Of a DNA stretch of 64,000 bases, positions 14,821 through 22,703 are shown piece after piece. Position 1 is the first letter of the stretch, and the number at the start of each line of letters is the position of its first letter. The stretch lies in contig JAFQIA010000023.1 of assembly GCA_017397725.1 (NCBI GenBank), positions 1 to 64,000 of the forward strand, given 5' to 3'. This stretch comes from Clostridia bacterium. GTDB taxonomy: Bacteria; Bacillota; Clostridia; Monoglobales; Monoglobaceae. The notes under the pieces are model-generated. The model had not been told where the DNA came from, did no database searches, and saw only the letters and a program-made list of their open reading frames with translations. A program made the translations under genes and the position numbers.

Positions 14821-15795
14821 TTACGCTTGTGTATCTTGGTTTGTTGTTTGTTTTTCCTCAGGCTCTGTCATACTGAGTGCCGTAGCATCTGCATCCACCG
14901 ACAGATAACTCGAACCGCCATCCAAAGCGGCAACTCGCTGGGTCAGCTCCTCCAGCTTGGAGAGCACGTCCACCCCATTGAGCAGAACCCGATTGCCGGA
15001 CAACCATAAATCCTCGGTGCCCTCCCAGAAAAAGATTTGGGGCGCGTACCCCACCAGTCCTAAGGATGCGTAGCTCTCGTTTTTTTCGATTTTGAAAGAG
15101 CCATTGGTGTAGACCACCCCGTTGATTTCGTTGTAGCCCTCACCATTTCCGGCGCCCAGAACCACATAGGCAGTTCCATCGTCGCCCACCGACATCCCCA
15201 GCTTTTGCAGGCGTTCATAGTACTGATCGTGCATCACCTTGATTCCCGTGGGGTCAAGCTGTGCAAAAACACCACCGCAATAGTTCTGATAAGAATGCAT
15301 ATCGGTGCCGATAATGGTGGAAGCATACATTTCGGAACCGGTAACTTTTCCCCGAAAGTAGGCGTCTCCGTTTCCTGCCAGTCCAAAAACCTCGTTGCCG
15401 TCCTTGTCAAAGAGAGCAATCCGGAAGAGATCAGATTCCTTATTGTAGGCAATGGCAAAGCGGGGCCGGTATTTGTCCCTGATGCAAAAGGTGTTTCCGG
15501 TAATGGACAGCCTTCCGTCCTCACTTTCGATATCAATTTTGTCAGTGTCAAGGGTTCCTGTCTTGATTTTGTCCGCGGATATGTTTCCAATCTGCGCACT
15601 TTGAATCTGGGCGCTGGTTACGTCGATGTTTTCCGCTTTGACCGAGCCTGCCTCAATGACGTTGGCGGTGTCCAGATGGGCAAAGAGATAGGTCAAATCG
15701 TCAATCAGGGCAGTCCCCCAAGCCTTGAACCGTTTCAGGTTCTCCTGTACGTTCTCCGTCAGTTCCGGCGGAGTGGGTGTGATTAAGTTTGGCAT
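14821..15795 (-). CDS. Phage tail-tip or baseplate-type structural protein
   Basis: This 324-residue protein has an N-terminal helical segment followed by repeated short beta motifs (SAQIQSAQIGNISADKIKTGTLDTDKI) like those in the central regions of phage tail-tip/host-specificity proteins, then a beta-rich body and a C-terminal coiled segment (VDVLSKLEELTQRVAAL). It probably contributes to a fibre or tail tip. ATG 15795 is preceded by AAGGAGG. It is the first gene of the leftward operon with the portal, and lacks the usual tail assembly neighbours. Confidence 0.7.
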   Translation of the reverse strand: MPNLITPTPPELTENVQENLKRFKAWGTALIDDLTYLFAHLDTANVIEAGSVKAENIDVTSAQIQSAQIGNISADKIKTGTLDTDKIDIESEDGRLSITGNTFCIRDKYRPRFAIAYNKESDLFRIALFDKDGNEVFGLAGNGDAYFRGKVTGSEMYASTIIGTDMHSYQNYCGGVFAQLDPTGIKVMHDQYYERLQKLGMSVGDDGTAYVVLGAGNGEGYNEINGVVYTNGSFKIEKNESYASLGLVGYAPQIFFWEGTEDLWLSGNRVLLNGVDVLSKLEELTQRVAALDGGSSYLSVDADATALSMTEPEEKQTTNQDTQA

Positions 15796-16007
15796 AAAAA
15801 ATCCTCCTTGTTTGATTTGTTGCTTTCGCTAAGTCTATTAAAACGGATTTTTCGTGCCAAAAAGTGCCACAAGCCCCGGAAGGGCAGTTTTATTTGGCTC
15901 GCGCCAAGTGATATTGCCTATAGGCAGTGATAAGTGGTATTGTTTCACAGTTGTATGTCTTGAAATTTTGTTTTGGATCATGTATACTATGGGATGAGGT
16001 GATTGAG

Positions 16008-16361
16008 ATGGCAGAGAGTGTACTGCGGGATAAAGCAAAACTATTTGCAAAAGATATTGTTTTTTTGTGCAGAGAAATGAAAGAAAACCACACAGAATTT
16101 GTTTTAATCAATCAACTGTTGCGGGCTGCTACCTCTATTGGTGCGAATTTGCACGAAGCACAATATGCCCAAAGTACCAATGATTTTATTTCAAAACTGG
16201 AAATTGCACAAAAAGAGTGTTATGAAACAGAATATTGGTTAGAATTACTTTTTGATACATCTTGTATTACAGAAACAGACTATAAAAAGTTACAAAATGA
16301 TTGTGGTGCAATTCGAAGAATGCTAATCTCTTCATTAAAAACAATTAAGGCAAATCGATAA
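16008..16361 (+). CDS. Four helix bundle protein (23S rRNA intervening sequence-like)
   Basis: This 117-residue all-helical protein (MAESVLRDKAKLFAKDIVFLC..., ending in LISSLKTIKANR) matches the S23/four-helix-bundle family. Members are found inside intervening sequences of bacterial 23S rRNA, and relatives serve as Avd proteins in diversity-generating retroelements. No rRNA or reverse transcriptase is nearby, so its role here is open. ATG 16008 is preferred because GATGAGGTG lies just upstream; the longer frame from 15927 runs through the inverted-repeat region. Its own terminator follows, and the unit sits between inverted repeats. Confidence 0.85.
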   Translation: MAESVLRDKAKLFAKDIVFLCREMKENHTEFVLINQLLRAATSIGANLHEAQYAQSTNDFISKLEIAQKECYETEYWLELLFDTSCITETDYKKLQNDCGAIRRMLISSLKTIKANR

Positions 16362-16363
16362 GC

Positions 16364-16405
16364 AAAAAAAGACCGAAACGAGATTTTTTCGTTTCGGTCT
16401 TTTTC
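16364..16405. terminator. Terminator of the four-helix-bundle gene
   Basis: AAAAAAGACCGAAACG and CGTTTCGGTCTTTTT pair around AGATTTTTT; strong and bidirectional. Confidence 0.85.
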
Positions 16406-16560
16406 ATAGATCCACTGCATAGCAATATCACTTGGTCACACCAAATAAAACTGCCCGATGGGCAATAGCACTCACGCAAAGGTGAATAAAACTAAAACGC
16501 CCTTGCACAGGGGAGGCAAACGAAAAAGGGATACCCAAATGGGTATCCCTTTTGTTATGC
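16406..16560. repeat. Terminator-bearing direct repeat, copy 1
   Basis: This matches 17266-17392 along most of its length. Shared blocks are TAGCAATATCACTTGG, AAATAAAACTGCCCGATGGG, CAATAGCACTCACGCAAAGG and the hairpin GGGATACCC/GGGTATCCC followed by TTTTGTTATGC. It has about 27 bp extra before the hairpin (16493-16520). The hairpin end acts as the terminator of doc on the minus strand. Confidence 0.85.
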
Positions 16561-16932
16561 CTTAAATTTGTGAATCCAATCTAAAATTTCTTCATACTTC
16601 ATACTTCCCGAAGCAACCGACAGTCCCAATGCAACAACATCTGCATTGGAACAATGCATTTTAATCCCCTCTGCTTCTAGGAACGTCAGCATCACATATA
16701 CACCAATTCGTTTGTTGCCGTCTACAAATGCATGATTGGATATCAGCGAATACCCAAGGCTTGCCGCCTTTTCTTCCTTGGTTTTGTAAAGCTCTTCCCC
16801 ACCAAAGGTTGCATAGGCATTGCCCAAGGCGCTTTCCAAAAGACCAACATCTCTTACTCCAACACCGCCACCGGTTTCCTCTGCAATCAACTGATGCAAC
16901 AACAAAACTTTTTCTTTGCTTAGTTTAATCAT
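16555..16932 (-). CDS. doc: Doc-family toxin (Fic fold)
   Basis: At 125 residues it has the size and fold of Doc toxins. The Fic-type motif HAFVDGNKRIG is intact near residue 66 and the C-terminus ends EEILDWIHKF. Doc of phage P1 phosphorylates EF-Tu and blocks translation. It overlaps the upstream antitoxin by 4 bp (ATGA), the standard antitoxin-first arrangement. The module sits between two ~127-155-bp direct repeats, which suggests insertion or local duplication. Confidence 0.93.
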   Translation of the reverse strand: MIKLSKEKVLLLHQLIAEETGGGVGVRDVGLLESALGNAYATFGGEELYKTKEEKAASLGYSLISNHAFVDGNKRIGVYVMLTFLEAEGIKMHCSNADVVALGLSVASGSMKYEEILDWIHKFKA

Positions 16933-17171
16933 TTTGCCAACTCCTCAAATGCGGGCTTGAATCGTTTCATAATCCGTTTTGCTGCAATATCAATTCTCTC
17001 ATCATCGGTAATGTCAAAATAGGAATTGGATTCCACATCAATCAATAAAAATTTGGGCTTGTTATTCTTAAATATAACTGCCTGACCATTGTTTTCTGCT
17101 ACCTTTGCAACTTTTGAAAAATTTTGATTTGCCGCAGTGATTGTAGTAATTGTTTCTGTGTTGATTTGCAT
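16929..17171 (-). CDS. phd: Phd/YefM-family antitoxin
   Basis: This 80-residue protein begins MQINTETITTITAANQNFSKVAKVAENNGQ and continues with VIFKNNKPKFLLID, the pattern of the Phd/YefM DNA-binding fold; the lysine-rich C-terminus (AAKRIMKRFKPAFEELAK) would wrap the toxin. It neutralises Doc and probably represses its own promoter. The start has GGAGGGAAGG upstream. Direct repeats TGATACAAnAAAT in the promoter may be its operators. Confidence 0.9.
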   Translation of the reverse strand: MQINTETITTITAANQNFSKVAKVAENNGQAVIFKNNKPKFLLIDVESNSYFDITDDERIDIAAKRIMKRFKPAFEELAK

Positions 17172-17189
17172 TTCCTTCCCTCCTATTAT

Positions 17190-17241
17190 TGATACAATAA
17201 ATATATCCTATTTTTTATATTATATACATGATACAACAAAT
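17190..17241 (-). promoter_or_regulatory. Candidate operator of the phd-doc operon
   Basis: Two direct copies of TGATACAAnAAAT (17190-17202 and 17229-17241) flank an AT-rich stretch upstream of phd, where autoregulatory Phd/Doc binding is expected. Confidence 0.45.
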
Positions 17242-17265
17242 TGTCAAGATACCATTTAGGCGGAA

Positions 17266-17392
17266 ATAGATACACCGCGTAGCAATATCACTTGGCGTGA
17301 GGCAAATAAAACTGCCCGATGGGCAATAGCACTCACGCAAAGGTGAATAAAACAAAAAAAAGGGATACCCATTGGGTATCCCTTTTGTTATG
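17266..17392. repeat. Terminator-bearing direct repeat, copy 2 (S-layer gene terminator)
   Basis: This is the second copy of the repeat at 16406-16560. Its hairpin GGGATACCCATTGGGTATCCC (17362-17382) has an eight-T run on the minus strand and ends the S-layer transcript. Confidence 0.85.
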
Positions 17393-17422
17393 CGTATTCA
17401 CGCTTTCAAGTTACACTTCTTC

Positions 17423-20400
17423 TTAGATATCAGTGAAGGTGTAGTTGAAGCTGAACGGCAGGTAAATAACTACGTCGATTACATCGCCGTCATATTCGTA
17501 AGCGAATACCTGGCTCAGCAATACGTTTTCGTTAGAACCATTAACTACGATCTGGGTGGGAGTAGAATCGTTCTTCCACTTAACATCCAGAGTTCTGGTA
17601 GTAACACCAGAAGGCAGCTTAGCCAATACGAGGTTCTCGTCAACAAATGCGTTGCCTGCAGAACCAACAAACAGCTGTGCCAGATCCTTCTTGTTGGGAT
17701 CTACAACGTATACGTTAGCAGCATCCAGATCCTTAGCGGAAATGCTATCGCCAGTGCTCAGGTTCAGGTTACCTCTTGCGCTAACACCGTTCAAAGTACC
17801 AAACATAGTGGTAACATCGTTAACGTTGGTAATCAAACCTACGCCATTGGTAGCCCAACCAGCGGTTACGGAAACAGGAGAACCACTCTTAACAATCTGA
17901 CGATTGGTGTTGTAATCCATTACCTTGGAAGCAGCGGAGATGATGCCATTGCTTACGTTCAGGGTGTAAACGTCACCCAGGGTAGCGTTGGACAGGTCAT
18001 TTGCAGCGCCGGTATCCAGGTCGGTACGGGTTACAGCGGTCTTCAGTTCGCCGTTCTGGTAGTAAGAAATTTCGTAAACAACGTCTACGCCGTTAGCAAC
18101 GGTGGTAGCAACGCTTGCGATAACTGCAACGTTGGAAGAAGGCTTGATAGCGCCGGTGGTGTTGTAAACGATGATTGCCTTTGCAATATCGTCACCATCG
18201 TCGAATGCAGCCATCTTGTAACCGGTAGAATTCTTAGCCAGGTCTGCACCGGTACCAATTACAGAGTAATCAGCAGCAGCGGAGCTGGTATCACCGTAGC
18301 CGGTCAAAGAACCGGTAGTAGCAGCATCAGTTACGTAGAATACCAGAGTATCCTCATCAATCTGAACGCCATTCGCAAACTTCATATCTTCGTCGTCGTA
18401 TGCAATGCTGGAAGTACCGGAGTTAGCAGCCAGATACATATCTTCTTCATCAGAAGCAGTCTGAGTCATGGTGATAACCTTGATTGCGCCAGCAGAGTTC
18501 TCGGTGATGGAAACCATCTTACCAGCCAGGTCGCCTACCAGAGTAGCACATTCAGCATCTGCAGTGGTAGTAGTACCGGAAGTAGTGAAGATGTCAGCCA
18601 GTTTGAATGCAAAGTCATTCAGGTCGGAAGGAGCGGAACCACCTGCCAGAGCATTGATGGTTGCACTGCTTGCCGGAGTAGTTCCTGCAGCAGGAACAAG
18701 GTCAGCTACATGGCCTGCATAGTTCTTCAAGCTTACGGTAGAAGCGAGCTTCTTCTCAACGATTTCGCCTTCCTTGGTCAGGAGCTGGAGAATTACGTTG
18801 CCGCCGAAGCCGTCAACCTTGCTCATAGCCTGCAGAACAACTGCATAGTTGTCAGCAACAGATACTTCTACGCCTTCAACTTCAACTTCGTCATCCAGAG
18901 CTACGATCTTGCCATAAGCATCGATGTAGAATCTACCGGAAACGCCGTTCTTCATGTTTCTCAGGCCATAGCCAGTGCTGCTGTAGGTGTACCAGTTACC
19001 ATCGTTCAGTTTGATCTGACCCTTGGTGTTGATAGCAGCTACATAACCGTCAACGGTGCTCTCGTCAGCCAGAACAGATACATTGTAAACATCGCAGCCG
19101 TTAGTAGGACCAGTGATATCACCGTTTACGATGGTGATAACATCCCACTTGTTCAGCTCGGTGTAGTCAATTGCCTCACCGTTCTTGGTCAAGTTTACGA
19201 GATAAGAAGTGTCGTCATTTTCAAAGTTCAAGGTAGCCAGGTTCTGAGTTCTTGCCAGTACACCGCCGCTTACAATCGGAACGGTTACAGAGCTCATCAG
19301 AGTCAGCTGACCATTTGCAGCAACGCCCTTAACAACTGCGGAAGTACCGATTTCGATGCTTACCAAGTCATAAGCGTTGTCATCATCAAAGTTAACCAGA
19401 GTAACCTTACCGCTGTAATCCTCAGCATCGCAAGGATCGATCAAACCAGTGTTAACAGCAGAGTTGCTGAAGAAGTTGGTCAAAGCACCATTACCTGCAG
19501 CAGAACCATTCAGGATGATGGGTGCGCCACCTTCAACACGAGCCTTGATAGCATTGGTGCTTGCTTCGCTGGTCAGGTAAGCCAGGTCATAAGTGGTGGT
19601 AGTACCAGCATTGGTGGTGATACCATCATACAGGTCGATACCGAAAGATACTTCCTTGTTCAGGCCGGTAGCCTTTGCAAGAGTAACCAGTTCGAAGGAA
19701 CCATCCAATTTCTGAGCTGCGTACAGAGTAACTGCCTTGCCCAGGAATGCATCAGCGTCAACTTCGCCCTGATAGAAGGTTACAGGGTTAGCCAGAGCAG
19801 CAAAACCATAGTTGGTGTTTACTTCGTTAGCATCATACTGAACCTTAACAGTCTTCTTGTCATCAGTGTTCAGGTAGTTGCTACCTGCGCTGAGGTCAGC
19901 ATAGCTGTTTGCAACAACAACACCAGATGCTTTGTAAACCTTCAGGTCTCTCTTCAGCAGAGTAGAGAACTGACGATTACCAACGCCGCCTGCCAGCAAG
20001 CCGCCGTCCAGAACTTCCCAGTTGTTGTCAGAACCCCAAACGGTCTGTTGCATCAAGGGAGTATCGATTGCGTTGTTAACCAACTGAGCAACCATACCTC
20101 TGGAAGCTTCAGCGCCAACTGCGCCGCCTACAACACCGTCCAGAACTTCCCAACGCTGAGCAGCTGCCAGGTAACCGGAAGGATAACCACCGTTGCTGTT
20201 AGCAAACAGGTTGTAACCCAGGGTTTCCATCAGCATTTTAACTACCTGCTCGTAAGTTACGTTGTCGTCCGGACCGAAGTTACCATCGCCATAACCGTTG
20301 ATGATACCCTGGCCTGCTGCCTGAGCAACATAACCGGAAGCCCAGTGGCTGGAAGGTACGTCAACGAAGGGGGTGGAACCTGCGCCTACGATATTCAGAT

Positions 20401-20644
20401 TCTGGATTCTGCAAACGATTGCAGCAACCTCAGCTCTGGTAATGGTATCAGCAGGTCTAAAGTCCATAACACCATCATTGTCTGCATCGTCACCTGTGAA
20501 GATGCCGAGTGCACTTAAGGTTTCTACTGCTTCAGCATATACATCGGTTTCAACTACGTCGGAGTAAGTCTGAGCAAAAGCTACAGTACTAACCATCATA
20601 GCGAAAACTGCTACTAAAGCAACTACTTTTTTGAGATTTCTCAT
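17423..20644 (-). CDS. S-layer protein with SLH domains
   Basis: This 1073-residue secreted protein starts with a clear signal peptide (LKKVVALVAVFAMMVSTVAFA, cut before QTYSD). Three SLH repeats follow at about residues 28-195 (FRPADTITRAEVAAIVCR; VPSSHWASGYVAQAAGQGIINGYGDGNFGP; a third around TLGYNLFANSNGGYP). These bind pyruvylated wall polysaccharide and anchor the protein. The remainder is a long Ala/Gly/Thr/Val/Asp-rich, cysteine-poor beta region that probably forms the lattice. ATG 20644 has AAGGAGG 8 nt upstream. Codon use is very restricted, as in highly expressed genes, which keeps the antisense strand open. A strong promoter with a ~125-nt leader precedes it. Confidence 0.93.
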   Translation of the reverse strand: MRNLKKVVALVAVFAMMVSTVAFAQTYSDVVETDVYAEAVETLSALGIFTGDDADNDGVMDFRPADTITRAEVAAIVCRIQNLNIVGAGSTPFVDVPSSHWASGYVAQAAGQGIINGYGDGNFGPDDNVTYEQVVKMLMETLGYNLFANSNGGYPSGYLAAAQRWEVLDGVVGGAVGAEASRGMVAQLVNNAIDTPLMQQTVWGSDNNWEVLDGGLLAGGVGNRQFSTLLKRDLKVYKASGVVVANSYADLSAGSNYLNTDDKKTVKVQYDANEVNTNYGFAALANPVTFYQGEVDADAFLGKAVTLYAAQKLDGSFELVTLAKATGLNKEVSFGIDLYDGITTNAGTTTTYDLAYLTSEASTNAIKARVEGGAPIILNGSAAGNGALTNFFSNSAVNTGLIDPCDAEDYSGKVTLVNFDDDNAYDLVSIEIGTSAVVKGVAANGQLTLMSSVTVPIVSGGVLARTQNLATLNFENDDTSYLVNLTKNGEAIDYTELNKWDVITIVNGDITGPTNGCDVYNVSVLADESTVDGYVAAINTKGQIKLNDGNWYTYSSTGYGLRNMKNGVSGRFYIDAYGKIVALDDEVEVEGVEVSVADNYAVVLQAMSKVDGFGGNVILQLLTKEGEIVEKKLASTVSLKNYAGHVADLVPAAGTTPASSATINALAGGSAPSDLNDFAFKLADIFTTSGTTTTADAECATLVGDLAGKMVSITENSAGAIKVITMTQTASDEEDMYLAANSGTSSIAYDDEDMKFANGVQIDEDTLVFYVTDAATTGSLTGYGDTSSAAADYSVIGTGADLAKNSTGYKMAAFDDGDDIAKAIIVYNTTGAIKPSSNVAVIASVATTVANGVDVVYEISYYQNGELKTAVTRTDLDTGAANDLSNATLGDVYTLNVSNGIISAASKVMDYNTNRQIVKSGSPVSVTAGWATNGVGLITNVNDVTTMFGTLNGVSARGNLNLSTGDSISAKDLDAANVYVVDPNKKDLAQLFVGSAGNAFVDENLVLAKLPSGVTTRTLDVKWKNDSTPTQIVVNGSNENVLLSQVFAYEYDGDVIDVVIYLPFSFNYTFTDI

Positions 20645-20775
20645 TCTCAAATCCTCCTTAAATATAAAAATTTTAATTTTTTTCTGTTTTACTTGCCGCA
20701 GTTTCTACTGGCTCTGCGACAGTTCGTCAACAGGGTTCTGCCCCAAAAGACAATACACCCGTCAACTTTATTCAA

Positions 20776-20805
20776 ATTATAGCACTAAAAGGAGTGAAAT
20801 GTCAA
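20776..20805 (-). promoter_or_regulatory. Strong promoter of the S-layer gene
   Basis: On the minus strand a consensus TTGACA (20800-20805) and a consensus TATAAT (20776-20781) are 18 bp apart. The predicted 5' untranslated leader is about 125 nt. Positions 20806-21047 show no gene. Confidence 0.75.
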
Positions 20806-21047
20806 CATTTAATCTCATTTTTAATAGTTTTGTAACAAATCCCCCAAAAAAATGAAATATGTTTTCACCCAATTCAGCCCTTATCCCGATTGACAACCCG
20901 TTTTTGCCGGTTTTGGCGGTCTTTCGGGAACTGAAATAAAATATCTGAATACACGCAGCCGCACAATGCACGCAAATATTCTATTTTAGTTTGCGTTTCA
21001 TTATAATATCATTTTTCCAATCTGTCAACCCCTTTTGCGTAAATTCA

Positions 21048-21076
21048 TTGCAAATTTGTGAAAACTGTGCTATGCT
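21048..21076 (+). promoter_or_regulatory. Promoter of the O-antigen-ligase-like gene
   Basis: TTGCAA (21048-21053), 17 bp, TATGCT (21071-21076). The start site would be near 21083, giving a leader of about 180 nt. Confidence 0.5.
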
Positions 21077-21082
21077 GAGTGT

Positions 21083-21263
21083 AAAAAGCGGTGTTTTCAT
21101 CGTTTGCTTATACAATTAGACGATAGAAATGCGAAAATTGTTCCACGGGATAACAGAACGCACCCGGGTCCACCTGTTATGGGCGTATAAATTTTGCCAT
21201 GTATATATAATATATTAAATAAGGAAGTCTTTTGTCCGATTTTGGAGAAAGGGAAAGGAGGGC
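21083..21263 (+). promoter_or_regulatory. Long leader with competing inverted repeats
   Basis: Short complementary pairs lie in this leader: ATCGT/ACGAT, ACAATT/AATTGT, ATAACAG/CTGTTAT and CGGG/CCCG. Several of them exclude each other. I do not match it to a known riboswitch class. Confidence 0.3.
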
Positions 21264-22646
21264 ATGATGAAGAAAACGTTGGTTCTTATCTGGCAGGAGA
21301 GCTTTTTCTGTCAATGCTTGGTTTGGCTGACCCGCAAACTCAGGCTCACCCTGACCTCCAGTTTTCTATGGAAGGTTTGGCGGTGGATGGATACACACAT
21401 CATCCAGAGCCGATGGGTGCAGGCGATTCTTGACCCCAAGCACCTGACAAATGCCTATTATGCCAGCACCTTTTACAAAAAAGGAACCCTTTGGATTCGC
21501 AGACTGTCTTTTGTGACCCCCAAACCCTCTCTTCCTTGGAACAGTCTTGCTATTTCTGCCTTTTTGGCGGTGGTTTTGCTGATTCCCGAATCTTTTTGCA
21601 GCGCAACCTTCCTGTTTGGGGCTTTTTTGACGGTGGCAATCTTCTATTTTGCCCATCATCGGCTGATGCGGACGGGAATGGTGTTTGCCATGGTCTGCCT
21701 GCTTTTGACCATTTTCGGGGTATTGTTTGCCTTGGCACTGCCTTCTTCTGCTGCAAAAACCCTGTCCTACCTGTTGCTCGGCGTTTGTTTTTTCTTTTTG
21801 ATTTCCTTTGCCATCCGCACAGCAGAGGATTTTGTCAAGGCGCTCCGCTGCATTTATCTGCTTTTGCTTTTGTTGTGTGCGTTGGGTTTCTTTCAGCAGG
21901 AGGTTTTTGGCAGTACCGCCCGTGCAACCTTTTTAGACAGTGTGACCTTTGGTGAGGTGATGGTTCTGCTGTTTCCCTTTGCGTTTATTGCGCCCATGAC
22001 CTTTTCCTCCACGCCACGCCGCATTGCCTATCTGATTCCCCTTTTGATGCTGACCTTTAGTGCAGTCACCGCAACCCAGTCCCGGGCGGCGTTTATCGGG
22101 TTTTCGGCAGAGCTTTTGTTGCTGATTTTGTTGTTTGACTGGCGGTATCTGCCGATGTTGCTGTTTCTTGCACCGGCAATGACCGGAACTGCCATCGAAA
22201 ACATTGTTGCCATGTGGGATGTGCCAAAATCCTACGGAAACTTTTTTATCAACCTGATTTCTGCGTTCCGGCAGGTGTGGAGCAACGGATTTGGCATTCG
22301 CCGCGGGGTTTTTCTGGATTTTTACAGCAATGCGCTGACTGCCGAGACAGGACCCCTTGCGGTCAGTCCGCTCTATTTCAGCTTTCTGCTGGAGCTTGGA
22401 ATGTTGGGACTGTTGTTCTTTTTGTGGTATTTGCTCCGGCTTGCCCACTCTACTCTGACCTCGATTTTTACCGCAAAAAAGGAGTTTCGGGGGTTTTTTG
22501 TGGCAGGATTTGCCATGCTGATCGGAATCTCGGTTTCCTCATTGCTTGAGGCGAGCCTCTTCTCTCCCCGCATCTTTTTGCTCTATTGGGGAATGTTGGG
22601 TCTGTTGCGGGCGGCGCGGATTATCCGGTTCGGGATTGTGCATTGA
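21264..22646 (+). CDS. O-antigen ligase / Wzy-like polysaccharide membrane protein
   Basis: This 460-residue protein has about ten to twelve membrane spans and a large extracytoplasmic loop near residues 315-375, the topology of the O-antigen ligase/polymerase (Wzy, WaaL) superfamily. TQSRAAFIGF near residue 270 resembles the conserved QSRG/A-type motif preceding the large loop. In Gram-positives such proteins polymerise or transfer wall or capsule polysaccharides. AAAGGAGG precedes the ATG pair at 21264/21267. Its neighbours, an S-layer gene and a polysaccharide deacetylase, fit an envelope role. The substrate is unknown. Confidence 0.8.
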   Translation: MMKKTLVLIWQESFFCQCLVWLTRKLRLTLTSSFLWKVWRWMDTHIIQSRWVQAILDPKHLTNAYYASTFYKKGTLWIRRLSFVTPKPSLPWNSLAISAFLAVVLLIPESFCSATFLFGAFLTVAIFYFAHHRLMRTGMVFAMVCLLLTIFGVLFALALPSSAAKTLSYLLLGVCFFFLISFAIRTAEDFVKALRCIYLLLLLLCALGFFQQEVFGSTARATFLDSVTFGEVMVLLFPFAFIAPMTFSSTPRRIAYLIPLLMLTFSAVTATQSRAAFIGFSAELLLLILLFDWRYLPMLLFLAPAMTGTAIENIVAMWDVPKSYGNFFINLISAFRQVWSNGFGIRRGVFLDFYSNALTAETGPLAVSPLYFSFLLELGMLGLLFFLWYLLRLAHSTLTSIFTAKKEFRGFFVAGFAMLIGISVSSLLEASLFSPRIFLLYWGMLGLLRAARIIRFGIVH

Positions 22647-22703
22647 CAAAGCCCAAAAAAACGAGTAAAATGAAGTGAAACATCGAAGGAAAGAGGCACT
22701 TTT

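Larger units (their letters stand above)
10155..15795. mobile_element. Defective prophage remnant
   Basis: Seven phage-type genes lie between ruvX and a repeat-rich zone: tail-tip protein, portal, CI-like repressor (opposite strand), zinc-ribbon protein, late-regulator-like protein, a small protein and terminase large subunit. No integrase, capsid, protease, tape measure, lysis or replication genes are present. The portal and tail genes lie upstream of the terminase instead of downstream of it, so the module is deleted and rearranged. I could not find convincing att repeats at the edges. Confidence 0.85.
15882..16456. mobile_element. Inverted-repeat-bounded cassette carrying a four-helix-bundle gene
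   Basis: A 35-bp arm at 15882-15916 is the near-exact reverse complement of 16423-16456. The shared core reads CAATATCACTTGG, then a variable 5-6 nt, then CAAATAAAACTGCCC. The arms bracket one small gene and its terminator. A third copy of the arm lies at 17283-17317. No transposase is present, so this is a candidate non-autonomous element. Confidence 0.55.

Noticed and set aside
10140..15840. Attachment-site repeats bordering the prophage remnant
   Set aside because: Only a 7-bp similarity (TAAAACG) was found at the two edges, which is not above chance.
17372..20518. A 1048-codon open frame on the plus strand opposite the S-layer gene
   Set aside because: It is an antisense artefact of the very biased codon use of the S-layer gene. 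The minus-strand frame has signal peptide, SLH domains, ribosome binding site, promoter and terminator.
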